Source: Silvimonas iriomotensis (GTDB taxonomy: Bacteria > Pseudomonadota > Gammaproteobacteria > Burkholderiales > Chitinibacteraceae). Taken from it: a DNA stretch of 64,000 nt. Shown here piece by piece: positions 46,678-56,187 of this stretch. Each line of letters begins with the position of its first letter. Positions within the stretch are counted from its first letter, which is position 1. Under the pieces are notes generated by a model. That model had not been told where the DNA came from, did not search any database, and saw nothing but the letters and a program-made list of their open reading frames with translations. A program made the position numbers and the translations under genes. The DNA is taken from assembly GCF_014645535.1 (NCBI RefSeq), contig NZ_BMLX01000002.1:372001-436000 (forward strand), read 5' to 3'.

Positions 46678-46897
46678 CTGGGACACTCCTGAATATCAAT
46701 ATCGATCTGATTGGTTTTGTTTCGATCATGTGCGGTTGCGAACGCGGCCTTTGCTGAAGGCAAGAAGGCCTGGCACCGCCGCAAATACCACGTCGGAAAG
46801 ATTGATACCGTAAAAGCGCGCCCAGGACAATGCCCGCATGCCACTTGCGGGATTTATGCCGCAGACATCAACCGGCCATCCACCTGGTGCAAACGAA
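46678..46897. promoter_or_regulatory. promoter region of the lipoprotein gene
   Basis: This is about 220 bases without a gene, followed by the msrB terminator. The segment near 46695-46730 is AT-rich (TATCAATATCGAT). No defined boxes could be set. Confidence 0.3.
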
Positions 46898-46924
46898 AAA
46901 ACCGGCGGGGATACCGCCGGTTTT
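46898..46924 (-). terminator. intrinsic terminator of msrB
   Basis: AAAACCGGCGG-GGATA-CCGCCGGTTTT is an 11-bp stem located 25 bases beyond the msrB stop. Confidence 0.85.
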
Positions 46925-46948
46925 CAGATCGGACACACGTGCCAGCCA

Positions 46949-47347
46949 TCAGCTTTCCGGCTTGAAGGTCATGGATACCGAATTGATGCAATAACGTTCG
47001 CCCGTGGGTTCCGGGCCATCCGGGAACACATGGCCCAGATGGGCATCGCAGCGGGCGCAGCGCACCTCGGTGCGGGTCATGCCGTGAGAGTAATCCTCGA
47101 TCCGCCTGATCGCGCCGGGAACGGCTTCTTCCCAGAAGCTGGGCCAGCCGCAATGCGCATCAAACTTGGTGCCGGAGTGAAACAGCACGGCATCACAACA
47201 TACACAGTGATAATCGCCGTCTTCATTGCGGTAATAGAGTTCGCCACTGAACGGGCGCTCGGTCCCGGCCTGGCGGGTAACGCGATATTGTTCTGGGCTC
47301 AGCTGCTCACGCCATTGCGCATCTGTTTTGACTACCTTGTCGGTCAT
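46949..47347 (-). CDS. msrB: peptide-methionine (R)-S-oxide reductase MsrB
   Basis: This 132-residue MsrB reduces methionine-R-sulfoxide in proteins. Zinc ligands are in [11 protein letters not shown] and [17 protein letters not shown], the catalytic Cys is in [11 protein letters not shown], and [10 protein letters not shown] is diagnostic. The ATG at 47347 has CCGGAGAG just upstream. It is cytoplasmic, with no signal peptide. Confidence 0.96.
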   Translation of the reverse strand: MTDKVVKTDAQWREQLSPEQYRVTRQAGTERPFSGELYYRNEDGDYHCVCCDAVLFHSGTKFDAHCGWPSFWEEAVPGAIRRIEDYSHGMTRTEVRCARCDAHLGHVFPDGPEPTGERYCINSVSMTFKPES

Positions 47348-47429
47348 GGTGCTCTCCGGTGGGTCGGGCTGGCTGCAGGCCACCCCTGATCCAGCAGAAG
47401 ATGGGTACGATCCACCCTGGTTGCAACCG

Positions 47430-48248
47430 TTAGCTGCGCGCGCCGTATTGCTGGCGCAGCCAGGCGTGCAGCCGCAGTGCCACGTGTTCCCACAAGGTAT
47501 CGCACATCATGGCGTGACCAAGGCCGGGCAGAAACTCTGGCTCGACACCCCAGGCGCGTGCGGTGGCGCGGACATCCCCTGCCGGAATGATGCGATCCTC
47601 CCCTGCCCCGATGACCAGCACCGGCACATCCGGCATTCCCCAGGAAAGCCACGGCTGCGGCATCATCAGTTCAGCCAGCGCCAGGGCGGATTCTGGCTGC
47701 ACGCGCGCCGCAAAGGCAGTCAGGCCCACGCGTGGGGTCTCGTGCGAGAACAGCAACTGCTTGAGCACGCCCAGATCGATATCCATGGCGCCGGTATGCC
47801 ACTGGAACTGGTTCAGCCCCAGCAACAAATGCGGCGAGGACACCATCATGTGTCCCAGCGAATTCATCAGGCCCCAGGGCGCAACACTGCCCAGCAGCGC
47901 CAGCCCGGCGACCTCATGCTTGCGGGCGTAGCGCTGGGCCAGATAGCCGCCCAGCGAGTGGCCGATGATCACCGGCGGCTGGCGCAAAGGCGCGGCGACG
48001 CGGGCAATATCAGACAAAAACTCGCCAAGGCCAAAGTGATCGAGTTTCTCGCGCCCGCCACTGCCAGCGTGGCCAGACAGACTCAGGGCGTAACAGTCAT
48101 AGCCCAGATCAGAAAACCAGGGCAGGAAATGATCTTGCCAGCACCAGGCGCCCACATAGGCCCCATGTACAAAAACCAGCGGCGGCATGCCTGCCTGCGG
48201 CGTGGTCGGCGGGGAATGCAGGATTTCCAGATGACGGCGGGAACTCAT
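47430..48248 (-). CDS. alpha/beta hydrolase
   Basis: This 272-residue hydrolase has the oxyanion motif [13 protein letters not shown] (HG), nucleophile elbow [12 protein letters not shown] (about residue 107), an acid residue in [10 protein letters not shown] and catalytic His in LPGLGHAMM. It resembles lysophospholipase/esterase-type proteins; the substrate is unknown. The ATG at 48248 ([10 protein letters not shown]) has AAGG 7 bases upstream. It is 82 bases upstream of msrB on the same strand and may be cotranscribed. Confidence 0.88.
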   Translation of the reverse strand: MSSRRHLEILHSPPTTPQAGMPPLVFVHGAYVGAWCWQDHFLPWFSDLGYDCYALSLSGHAGSGGREKLDHFGLGEFLSDIARVAAPLRQPPVIIGHSLGGYLAQRYARKHEVAGLALLGSVAPWGLMNSLGHMMVSSPHLLLGLNQFQWHTGAMDIDLGVLKQLLFSHETPRVGLTAFAARVQPESALALAELMMPQPWLSWGMPDVPVLVIGAGEDRIIPAGDVRATARAWGVEPEFLPGLGHAMMCDTLWEHVALRLHAWLRQQYGARS

Positions 48249-48351
48249 TGTTTGCCTTACGCAACTTTTTTGGGGAACTGGCGGCAGTTTTGCCGGTCTG
48301 CATGTGCCGGGCATGAATACCCGTCCTGATTTACATCATAAAAGGTCAACG

Positions 48352-48864
48352 ATGCATTCGCGACTTGAAACCGCACTGGAGAAAACCATTTTTTACAGCC
48401 GCTGGCTGCTGGCGCCATTCTATCTGGCCCTGGTTGCTGGCCTGTTCGCCTTGTTCATCAAGATGCTCAAGGAGTTGTGGGCGCTGGGCCAGACGCTGCT
48501 GACGGGCGATGGCAACGTGATCATCGGCATTTTGTCGATGGTTGATGTCACCCTTGTTGCCAACCTCTTGCTGATTGTCATGTTCAGCGGCTACGAGAAC
48601 TTTATCTCACGGATGGAAGTGGCGCATGACTCGGAAGACAAACCCTACTGGATGGGCAAGGTCAGCTACGCCGATCTGAAACTGAAGTTGATTGGCTCCA
48701 TCGTCGCCATCTCTGCCATCGACCTCTTGAAAGCCTTTGTGAACATCGATTCGATGGATAGCCAGAAGCTGGGCTGGCTGGTTGCCATTCACGTGACCTT
48801 TGTGATCTCTGGCGTGCTGTTTGCGGTGATGGATCGCATTGCGGCCGGGGGCAAGCAACACTGA
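48352..48864 (+). CDS. yqhA: UPF0114 inner-membrane protein YqhA
   Basis: This 170-residue UPF0114/TIGR00645 protein has four membrane helices. Family-defining segments are KTIFYSRWLLAPFYLAL, VDVTLVANLLLIVMFSGYEN, KLKLIGSIVAISAIDLLKAF and the C-terminal VTFVISGVLFAVMDRI. The biochemical role is unknown. The ATG at 48352 has AAAGG 7 bases upstream. Confidence 0.92.
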   Translation: MHSRLETALEKTIFYSRWLLAPFYLALVAGLFALFIKMLKELWALGQTLLTGDGNVIIGILSMVDVTLVANLLLIVMFSGYENFISRMEVAHDSEDKPYWMGKVSYADLKLKLIGSIVAISAIDLLKAFVNIDSMDSQKLGWLVAIHVTFVISGVLFAVMDRIAAGGKQH

Positions 48865-49039
48865 CACCGGCTTGCGGTTGCAAATATGCCCGCAAGCTGG
48901 CTCCAGCCATCCCCACCCTGCCAGCAGCGTGGGGACTTTCGTTATACTGGGCCCTCACGGATAAACCGGCACCATAAAGCCGGTCCGCAAAACATCAATT
49001 AGAACCAGTTAGTCCCGTTCCGAGGAAGAGGAAACCACC

Positions 49040-49975
49040 ATGCTCGCCCGCCTTTGCCTGCGGCTTGTCGCCGCGGCGCTGACTCTGGCTGCCTTTTTGC
49101 CCCAAGTGGCGCAAGCCGCATCCGATAAAGCCCAGACGTTCCCGCACGCCATTTTCTGGCGCATCGACAAACCTGGTGCGCCATCATCCTGGCTGTTTGG
49201 CACCGCGCACGTGGCAGACCCGCGCGTGACCACGCTGTCTGCCCCGGTGCAAAAGGCGTTTGATTCGTCCGATCAGGTTTACACCGAAATCCGCATCGAT
49301 CTGAACATGATGATGGATATGGCCCGCGCCGTGCTGCGGCCGGAAGGTGATCTGTTGTCGGCCCATATCGACGACGCGCATTACCAGAAACTGCTACCGG
49401 AACTGAACGCCCGCGAATACCCGGAAGTGGCCACCCGCCGTTTGTATATCTGGGCGGCAGCCATGCTGATGATGGAACCCAAAAAGCAGCCCGGCCAGTT
49501 GCCGCTGGATTTGCTGCTGGCCAAGATGTCGGTGGAAGGCGGCAAGAACTACAACGGGCTTGAAACCATTCAGGAGCAGTTGTCGCTGTTCCAGAACATG
49601 CCCGAAGACAAACAGCGCGCCATGCTCTACAGCATGCTGGATCACCCGGACGAATACGCCATGCAGACGCGTCAGATCATTGATGCCTACGTCGCGCGCG
49701 ATCTGACCCGCATCATGGATGTGTCATCGCAAGATGATCCGAACATGTCCAGCGCCGACCAGGCCTGGTTCCGCACCTGGGCACGCAAGGATCTGCTGAC
49801 AGATCGCAATGTCCGTTTTGCCGAACGCCTGCAAGCGCCGCTGGCCAAGGGCAACGCCTTTATCGCCGTCGGCGCCATGCACCTGCCAGGCCCGCAAGGT
49901 CTGGTGGCCCTGCTCAAGAAAGCCGGCTACACCCTGGCGCCGATTTACGATGCGGCGCCGGCCAGCACCAAATAA
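49040..49975 (+). CDS. exported TraB/GumN-family protein
   Basis: This 311-residue protein has a signal peptide (cut near AQA-ASD, residue 27) and a TraB/GumN domain. Both conserved motifs are present: SSWLFGTAHVADPRV near the start, and a second GxxH motif in FIAVGAMHLPGPQGLVALLKKAGY at the end (quoted in part). Conserved Glu in TEIRIDL fits the proposed metalloprotease-like active site. It is probably periplasmic; the role in bacteria is unclear. RBS GAGGAAGAGG precedes the ATG. Confidence 0.92.
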   Translation: MLARLCLRLVAAALTLAAFLPQVAQAASDKAQTFPHAIFWRIDKPGAPSSWLFGTAHVADPRVTTLSAPVQKAFDSSDQVYTEIRIDLNMMMDMARAVLRPEGDLLSAHIDDAHYQKLLPELNAREYPEVATRRLYIWAAAMLMMEPKKQPGQLPLDLLLAKMSVEGGKNYNGLETIQEQLSLFQNMPEDKQRAMLYSMLDHPDEYAMQTRQIIDAYVARDLTRIMDVSSQDDPNMSSADQAWFRTWARKDLLTDRNVRFAERLQAPLAKGNAFIAVGAMHLPGPQGLVALLKKAGYTLAPIYDAAPASTK

Positions 49976-49994
49976 ATCATCCAGCCGGATGTCC

Positions 49995-50030
49995 CACAAA
50001 AAAAGCAGCCTTCCGGCTGCTTTTTTTGTG
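49995..50030. terminator. strong bidirectional terminator
   Basis: A 16-bp stem CACAAAAAAAGCAGCC-TTCC-GGCTGCTTTTTTTGTG lies between the convergent TraB/GumN and dsbC genes. Confidence 0.94.
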
Positions 50031-50045
50031 CGTGAAACCCGCCAC

Positions 50046-50798
50046 TTACTGCATGGATTGATCCGGGCCACCCTTGGCCAGCAACGGTTCCAGTTGTTCT
50101 TTCGGGATGGCGCCAGAGACGATGCGGCCGTTGGCAAACACCAGCGCCGGCGTGCCGGTAATGCCCAGCTTTTCGCCCAGCGCCAGGTTACGCTCGATCG
50201 GGTTATCGCAATCGCCCTTGTTGTCCGGCAGCTTGCCGTGATCCATCCAGTCACGCCAGGCTGCGTCGCGGTCTGTGGCGCACCACAGCAGTCTGGACTT
50301 GCGCTCTGCATCCTGGTGGATATTGAGCGGGAACAGGAAGGTGTAAATGGTCACGTTGGTCACGCCGGCCAGGCTTTCGCTTTCCAGGCGTTTGCAGAAC
50401 GGACAATCCGGATCAGAGAACACGGCCAGCTTGCGGCTACCGTCGCCACGCACTTCCTTGAACGACTGATCAAACGGCAGCTTGGCAAAGTCAGTGCGCG
50501 ACAGTTCTGCCGCGCGCGCCTGCGTCAGGCTGACCTTGTTTTTCATGTCGATCATTTCGCCCAGCAGGACATAATCGCCCTTGGCATCGGTATACAGAAT
50601 CTGGTGACCGCCGACGACCACCTCGTACACGCCTTTCATGGGCGAAGGCGTCACGCTGGTAATTTCACGACCGGGCAACAGTTGCTGCAGCTTGTCGTGC
50701 AACTGTTTGGCATTGGGGGTTTCGGCTTCCGCGCTGCATGCCACCAGCGTCAACAGGCCGCTGATAGCCAGCATACGGACGATACGGGGTAACTTCAT
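50046..50798 (-). CDS. dsbC: thiol:disulfide interchange protein DsbC
   Basis: This 250-residue periplasmic disulfide isomerase has a signal peptide of about 25 residues and an N-terminal dimerisation domain (QLLPGREITSVTPSPMKGVY). The thioredoxin domain has active site SDPDCPFCKRLE, cis-Pro loop ITGTPALVFANG, and a second Cys pair in LLWCATDRD and GDCDNP. RBS AAAGG precedes the ATG. It lies 9 bases downstream of the UbiH-type gene and is probably cotranscribed with it. Confidence 0.96.
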   Translation of the reverse strand: MKLPRIVRMLAISGLLTLVACSAEAETPNAKQLHDKLQQLLPGREITSVTPSPMKGVYEVVVGGHQILYTDAKGDYVLLGEMIDMKNKVSLTQARAAELSRTDFAKLPFDQSFKEVRGDGSRKLAVFSDPDCPFCKRLESESLAGVTNVTIYTFLFPLNIHQDAERKSRLLWCATDRDAAWRDWMDHGKLPDNKGDCDNPIERNLALGEKLGITGTPALVFANGRIVSGAIPKEQLEPLLAKGGPDQSMQ

Positions 50799-50807
50799 GC
50801 TTTACCT

Positions 50808-51986
50808 TTAAGCGTTCATGGCATGCTGGATCAGCTTATGCTTCAGCCATGCCCATTGGTCAGTCAGTCCAAGCCCGGTATTACGCAGCACGCGCAGCAC
50901 CGGATTGGCGTTGTTGAAAAGCTTTTGCAGGCCGTGCGTGACGCCCTGCATCAGCAACACATTTTCGCGCCGGGCCCGTTCATATCGGCGCAGCACCAGG
51001 TAATCACCACAACGGCTTGCCGGTTCGGCCACCAGAATACGCGCCAGTTCCATGGCATCGCCAAATCCCAGGTTCACGCCCTGCCCGGCGAGCGGATGCA
51101 CCGCATGAGCGGCATCGCCAATCAGCGCCAGGCCCGGTTTGACCAGATCGGCCACCTGCATCAGCCGCAGTGGAAAAGCCGCCGCCGGCGAAATGATCTT
51201 GAGTTCGCCCAGCCGGTGCTGTCCGGCGCGGGCCACTTCCTGGCACAGCGCCTCGGCAGAAAGCCCGAGCAGCGCGTTCTTGCGCAGCTCGCCGCATGAC
51301 CAGACCATGGACATCCGCTGTCCGGCCAGTGGCAAAAACGCCAGCACGCCGTCTTCAAAGAACCACTGGCTGGCGGTGGCCAGATGCGGTTTCTCGCATT
51401 CGAAATTGGCCACTACGCCCCACTGGTGATACGGGGTGGTTTTTTCTTCGATACCGGCTTGCGTACGCACCCACGATTGCACGCCATCGGCGCCCACCAC
51501 CAGCCGTGCCGACAGACGCGGCCCGTGTGCCAGCGCCAGCAACTTGCCGCCGTCCGCCTCATCATGCAAAGCAGATGGCTGCGCCGGTGCCACCAGCGTG
51601 ACATTGGCCGAATCTGCCGCCGCTTGCCACAGGGCACGCTGCAATTCACGGGATTCCACAATCCGCGCCAGTTCGTCCGAACCGGCTTCGACGGCGGTAA
51701 AAGCCAGTTCTGCGCGACCATCATCCCCGGCAATGCGCATCTGCCCCACTGATTGCAAGCGGCTGGCATCCATGCGCTGCCACGCGCCAATCTGCGTCAG
51801 AAAACGCCGGCTGGCCGGGCTGATGGCGTAGATACGGCTATCCCAGGTCGCGGCATCCCAGCTTTGGGCGGGGGGATGGCTATCAACCAGGGTGACCTGC
51901 AAGGGCGTGTCCTTGAGCGCGCAAGCCAGGGCACAACCCACCAGGCCACCGCCAACGATCAGGACATCTGCATCATGAAATTTCAT
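50808..51986 (-). CDS. FAD-dependent monooxygenase, UbiH/UbiF/COQ6 family
   Basis: This 392-residue flavoprotein hydroxylase of ubiquinone biosynthesis has the FAD dinucleotide fold DVLIVGGGLVGCALACAL at the N-terminus, the middle motif LVVGADGVQSWVR (DG), and the C-terminal FAD motif LIGDAAHAVHPLAGQGVNLG. Which ring position it modifies (UbiH, UbiF, UbiI or UbiM) cannot be told from sequence alone. The ATG at 51986 follows a short leader; a longer frame to 52367 crosses the divergent comEC start and is rejected. Confidence 0.92.
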   Translation of the reverse strand: MKFHDADVLIVGGGLVGCALACALKDTPLQVTLVDSHPPAQSWDAATWDSRIYAISPASRRFLTQIGAWQRMDASRLQSVGQMRIAGDDGRAELAFTAVEAGSDELARIVESRELQRALWQAAADSANVTLVAPAQPSALHDEADGGKLLALAHGPRLSARLVVGADGVQSWVRTQAGIEEKTTPYHQWGVVANFECEKPHLATASQWFFEDGVLAFLPLAGQRMSMVWSCGELRKNALLGLSAEALCQEVARAGQHRLGELKIISPAAAFPLRLMQVADLVKPGLALIGDAAHAVHPLAGQGVNLGFGDAMELARILVAEPASRCGDYLVLRRYERARRENVLLMQGVTHGLQKLFNNANPVLRVLRNTGLGLTDQWAWLKHKLIQHAMNA

Positions 51987-52115
51987 GGGGCCGAGTGTAG
52001 CAGATGCCCCGATACACCGGGATACCAGGAATACATCCTGACCCGCGCTTGATGCAGCACAAGCAAGTTTGCGGACACCATCGCCAGCAGCAGGCCGGCC
52101 TGTCAGGGTGGCGCC

Positions 52116-54395
52116 ATGCTGATCCCCTACCTGGGCGCCATGGCGGCCTTTGTCGCGGGCGTTTGCCTGCTGCAATTGCAACCGGCGCTGCCCGCCGTTT
52201 ATGCGCCACTGCCCTTGCTGCTGCTGGGCTGCTTTGTGGCAGGGCGTTGCCACGGCCGCCGCCGGCAACTGGCGATCATTGTCGTGATGCTGATCACCGG
52301 CTTTGGCTGGGCCAGCCTGCGCGCGCACTGGCGCATGGCAGACCGGCTTGATCCTGCGCTGGAACAAACCCGGGTCGTGGCAGAGGGCTATGTCCGTGGC
52401 CTGCCGCAGACAAGTGAATTCGGCGTGCGTTTTGTGTTTGTGCCCACCCGTGTGCTAAGCCAGAACGCCACGCTGCCCGGCCGGCTGTCGCTCTCCTGGT
52501 GGGGCGAACACCCGGCGCTGTCGGCCGGCACCCGCTGGCAATTCACCCTGCAGCCCCGGCGCGTACACGGCCAGCAGAACCCGGGCGGGTTCGATTTCGA
52601 GGGCTGGATGTTGCAACAAGGCATTGGCGCAACCGGCCAGGTCAAAAACGGGCAAGCCCTGCCCGGGTTTGCCTGGCAAGCCAGCATTGACCGCCTGCGG
52701 GAGGCCGTGGTCCAGCGCATTACGCGCACGCTGGGTGACGCGCCCTGGACAGGCGTCATCGCGGCCATTGCCACGGGGGATCGCAGCGGTATCGGGCGGG
52801 AGCAGTGGCAAGACTTCGCCCGGACCGGCACAACGCATCTGACCGTGATCTCGGGCCTGCATGTATCGATGATCGCGGCGCTGACGGGCTGGCTGACCGG
52901 CATCATCGGCCGGCGGCTGCCGCGCTTGCTGGGTCATTGCAATGTGCGCCGGCTGCAGTTGTGGTCCGGGCTGGCGGCAGCGCTGCTGTATACCTTGCTG
53001 GCCGGGCTGGGGATTCCTGCCCAGCGGGCGGTGTTGATGCTGGCGACCGGCGTTGTTTGCCTGCTGTGGGCGCGGCCCATGAGCAAAAGCGTGATCTGGA
53101 TGCTGGCCTTGCTGGCGGTGGTCATCGCTGACCCGTTCGCGGTGACGGCCGCCGGCTTCTGGCTGTCTTTTCTGGCGGTAGGCGCCTTGCTGTGGCTGGG
53201 CGCCAACCGCGTTGGGCCGGCGCAAGGTGTAACCGGCTGGGTGCGTACCCAACTGGCGGTCACGCTGGGTACGTTGCCGGTTTTGCTGGTGGTGTTCGGG
53301 CGCTTGCCGCTGGTTTCGCCACTGGCCAATGCCGTTGCCATTCCGGTGATCGGCATGCTGGTCACGCCACTCACTCTGGCCGGCATTGCCGATCCGACTG
53401 GCTGGCTCTGGCAAGGGGCCGAGCGCCTGTTTGCGGCAACCCACTGGTTTCTGGCCTTGCTGCTCCGGTATGCACCTTCTCCGGACTTCGCCCCGCCGCC
53501 CGCCTGGGCACTCGTTCCGGCACTGGCGGGTGTGTGGCTGTTCATGTTGCCGCGCGGGTTGCCGGGGCGATGGCTGGGGCTGATGATGGCCGCGCCGCTC
53601 TTTATCGTACCGGCGCCTGCCATCGCACCAGGCGAGTTCGCCGCCACCATCATCGACGTGGACCAGGGCTTGTCGGTGCTGGTGCAAACCCGCCACCACA
53701 ATCTGCTGTTTGATACCGGCAAGCCAGGCCAGGCTGACCGCGCCATCCTGCCGGTATTGCGTAGCCGGCAAGTGCAGCGGCTGGATACGCTGGTCGTCTC
53801 TCACAAGGACAACGATCATTCCGGCAGCGCCGAGGCGTTGTTGCGTGCACTCCCGGTCAACCATCTGCTGGCCCGGCTGCCGCCAGATCACCCGGCGTGG
53901 GGTCTGGCCAGCCATGATGAAGCCTGTGAGGCCGGCCAGAGCTGGGATTGGGATGGCGTGAGCTTCACCTTGCTGTGGCCGCTGCCCGATGCCGTCATGC
54001 CCGATGAAAATGCCCAGGGCTGCGTGCTGGAGATCGAAACCGCTCACCAGCGCCTGCTGATCCCGGCCGATGTCGGCACCGCGCAAGAGTACGACATGCT
54101 CGGGCGAAACTGGCTGGGGCATTTTGATGTGGTGATCGCGGGGCATCATGGCAGCCTGACGTCATCATCGGCCGCCTTTGTTGAAAACACGCAGCCAGAC
54201 TGGGTGGTGTTCTCTGCCGGTTATCTGAACCGCTTTCGTCACCCGCGCCCGGAGATCGTCGCCCGCTATGCCGCCGTGGGCGCCCAGGACTTGCGGACTG
54301 ATCGTGACGGCGCCATCACCCTGACCACGGATGGCACACAGCTCTCAGTCCGCCGCTGGCGCGAACAACACCGGCATTACTGGTATGCAGAGTGA
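52116..54395 (+). CDS. comEC: DNA internalization protein ComEC/Rec2
   Basis: This 759-residue inner-membrane channel is for single-stranded DNA uptake. An N-terminal DUF4131 region and soluble OB-like domain (RRVHGQQNPGGFDFEGWMLQ) come first. The competence domain of about 8 helices has the motif ARTGTTHLTVISGLHVSMIA. The C-terminal metallo-beta-lactamase domain (about 510-740) has VVSHKDNDHSG and VVIAGHHGSLTSSS. It is full length and intact, so natural transformation is plausible if the pilus genes exist elsewhere. Confidence 0.95.
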   Translation: MLIPYLGAMAAFVAGVCLLQLQPALPAVYAPLPLLLLGCFVAGRCHGRRRQLAIIVVMLITGFGWASLRAHWRMADRLDPALEQTRVVAEGYVRGLPQTSEFGVRFVFVPTRVLSQNATLPGRLSLSWWGEHPALSAGTRWQFTLQPRRVHGQQNPGGFDFEGWMLQQGIGATGQVKNGQALPGFAWQASIDRLREAVVQRITRTLGDAPWTGVIAAIATGDRSGIGREQWQDFARTGTTHLTVISGLHVSMIAALTGWLTGIIGRRLPRLLGHCNVRRLQLWSGLAAALLYTLLAGLGIPAQRAVLMLATGVVCLLWARPMSKSVIWMLALLAVVIADPFAVTAAGFWLSFLAVGALLWLGANRVGPAQGVTGWVRTQLAVTLGTLPVLLVVFGRLPLVSPLANAVAIPVIGMLVTPLTLAGIADPTGWLWQGAERLFAATHWFLALLLRYAPSPDFAPPPAWALVPALAGVWLFMLPRGLPGRWLGLMMAAPLFIVPAPAIAPGEFAATIIDVDQGLSVLVQTRHHNLLFDTGKPGQADRAILPVLRSRQVQRLDTLVVSHKDNDHSGSAEALLRALPVNHLLARLPPDHPAWGLASHDEACEAGQSWDWDGVSFTLLWPLPDAVMPDENAQGCVLEIETAHQRLLIPADVGTAQEYDMLGRNWLGHFDVVIAGHHGSLTSSSAAFVENTQPDWVVFSAGYLNRFRHPRPEIVARYAAVGAQDLRTDRDGAITLTTDGTQLSVRRWREQHRHYWYAE

Positions 54396-54444
54396 TGATA
54401 AGCTGGCACTTCACGCCTTCCATTACCGCTTTTGCGAGACTGCC

Positions 54445-55230
54445 ATGCCAGTGCTGAGTGCGATCTACCGTTACCCCGTCAAGTCCGTCAAAGGCCTGGC
54501 CATGAGCCAGAGCGAAGTCACGCCGCTGGGCCTGCCGGACGACCGCGCATGGATGGTCACCTCTGATGAAGGCGTGATGATCACCGGGCGCGACTACCCG
54601 GAGATGGTCAAGATCGAGACTGACGTCGATGCGCACAGCCTCACACTGTCTGCGCCGGGCATGCCCATGCTCAGTATTGAGCGCAGCCAGTTCAGCGCCG
54701 CTTGTGATGCCCATGTCTGGAAAGACCAGTTTGGCGCCTGGACCGGCGCGCATGAAGCGGATGCCTGGATCAGCGACTACCTGGGCCGCAAGGCGCGTTT
54801 GCTGTACACGGGCGACCCGCAGCGCCGGGTAAGACAGCATCCGGACATCCCGCTGTCTTTTGCCGACGGCTACCCGCTGCTGCTGATTGGCGAATCCTCG
54901 CGCCTGCAACTGAATGAATGGGTGGGGCGTGACATGGACATGGCGCGCTTTCGGCCCAACCTGGTGGTCTCTGGCGCAGAGGCGTTTGCAGAAGATGGCT
55001 GGAAGACCATTCGCATCGGCAATGTGGTGTTCCAGATCGACAAACCGTGTGGCCGCTGTGTGTTCACCACGGTTGATCCACACACGGCGCAAAAATCAGA
55101 CGACCAGGAACCGCTGCGCACCATCGCCAAACGCCGCAAAGGGCCGGAAGGTGCCGAGTTCGGCCAGAACGTACTGGCGCGCAATGCCGGCCAGATTGAA
55201 ACCGGCATGCCGGTAGAAATTCTGGATTAA
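54445..55230 (+). CDS. MOSC-domain protein (YcbX/mARC type)
   Basis: This 261-residue protein has a beta-barrel MOSC N-terminal domain (LSAIYRYPVKSVKGLAMSQ) and a C-terminal MOSC domain. The conserved Mo-cofactor-ligating Cys candidate is in DKPCGRCVFTTVDPHT, and FRPNLVVSGAEAFAEDGWK is a family motif. YcbX and mARC reduce N-hydroxylated compounds. No ferredoxin domain is fused here. The start at 54445 (MPVLSAIYRYPVK) is family-typical; a Met at 54385 overlaps comEC. It converges with the next gene, overlapping it by four bases. Confidence 0.9.
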   Translation: MPVLSAIYRYPVKSVKGLAMSQSEVTPLGLPDDRAWMVTSDEGVMITGRDYPEMVKIETDVDAHSLTLSAPGMPMLSIERSQFSAACDAHVWKDQFGAWTGAHEADAWISDYLGRKARLLYTGDPQRRVRQHPDIPLSFADGYPLLLIGESSRLQLNEWVGRDMDMARFRPNLVVSGAEAFAEDGWKTIRIGNVVFQIDKPCGRCVFTTVDPHTAQKSDDQEPLRTIAKRRKGPEGAEFGQNVLARNAGQIETGMPVEILD

Positions 55231-56141
55231 CCCGGCGGCAGCCGTACCTGCGCCATCACGGTATTACCGGTGCCCTGATATTCGATCTGATCGAACGACA
55301 ACATGCGCGCCATGGAAATACCGCGGCCGTGCGGATCAAACGCCCGCTCGGGCGAGAATTCCAGGAAAGGACGCCAGTCAAAACCGTTGCCTTCATCGGT
55401 AATGACAATGGTGATGGTCTCTTTGCTGCGGCTGAAGGCCACGCGCACCCGGCGTTTGGCGTACTCCGGGTTGGCCAGGCGTGCTTCCACCTCATCCTGC
55501 CAGCGCCCCAGTTGCAGCAAACGGGTTTTTTCGCCGTAGCGGATGCCCAGATTGCCGTGCTCGACGGCGTTGACCAGCAGTTCAGACAACCCCAGCGCCA
55601 CGCGTTGCGGCTCCGGGCACGCGTGTGACAACACCAGCGTGAGCTGGCGGGCTTCTTCCAGCGAACTGAACTCGAACTCCGCGCTGACCAGCTGACCATA
55701 ATTGCCGGCCTGAGCCACCAGCTGTTGTTCCAGCTGGCGTTTCTCGCGGTAGAACTCGACTGCCGCACTGACAATGGCCAGCAGCATGTCGCGCTGGAAT
55801 GGCTTGATCAGATAGTAATAAGCGCCTGCAGTCAGGCCTTCGCGCACGTTTTCTGCCGCGCCGACGGCAGTCTGCATGATCACCGGCACCTGCATCAGTT
55901 CCGGCTGCTGTTTCAGGCGCGCCAGCAGGGCCATGCCGTCCATGCGCGGCATCATGCGGTCCAGCAAGATGGCGTCAAACGCCCGGTCACGCGACAACAA
56001 GTCCCACGCTGCTTCGCCGTCATCGGCGGTGACGACGTCGTAATCGGCGTCCTGCAAATGCTCGCTGAGAATTTCCAGGTTGAACGGCTCGTCGTCCACG
56101 ATCAGCAAACGCGGCTTTTTATCCAGAATACCTGCACTCAT
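55227..56141 (-). CDS. response regulator fused to an RsbW-type anti-sigma kinase domain
   Basis: This 304-residue protein has a receiver (about 10-130; phospho-Asp in AILLDRMMPRMDG, Lys in YLIKPF), a short coiled coil (EFYREKRQLEQQL) and a C-terminal GHKL domain of the RsbW/SpoIIAB type (about 165-300; LSELLVNAVEHGNLG, DEGNGFDWRPF, GRGISMARML). There is no phosphatase domain, unlike the 35674-37389 regulator. It probably phosphorylates a STAS protein or sequesters a sigma factor on receiving a phosphate signal. It is 46 bases downstream of a ParA-like gene. Confidence 0.88.
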   Translation of the reverse strand: MSAGILDKKPRLLIVDDEPFNLEILSEHLQDADYDVVTADDGEAAWDLLSRDRAFDAILLDRMMPRMDGMALLARLKQQPELMQVPVIMQTAVGAAENVREGLTAGAYYYLIKPFQRDMLLAIVSAAVEFYREKRQLEQQLVAQAGNYGQLVSAEFEFSSLEEARQLTLVLSHACPEPQRVALGLSELLVNAVEHGNLGIRYGEKTRLLQLGRWQDEVEARLANPEYAKRRVRVAFSRSKETITIVITDEGNGFDWRPFLEFSPERAFDPHGRGISMARMLSFDQIEYQGTGNTVMAQVRLPPG

Positions 56142-56187
56142 GAGTGTGTTTTCCCCTGGCACGCCGGCCAGGTTGCGCCTAAAAGAG

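Noticed and set aside
52455-54149. Minus-strand open frame of 564 codons opposite comEC
   Set aside because: Its Gln/Arg/His-rich composition is that of an antisense frame, and ComEC is intact on the plus strand.
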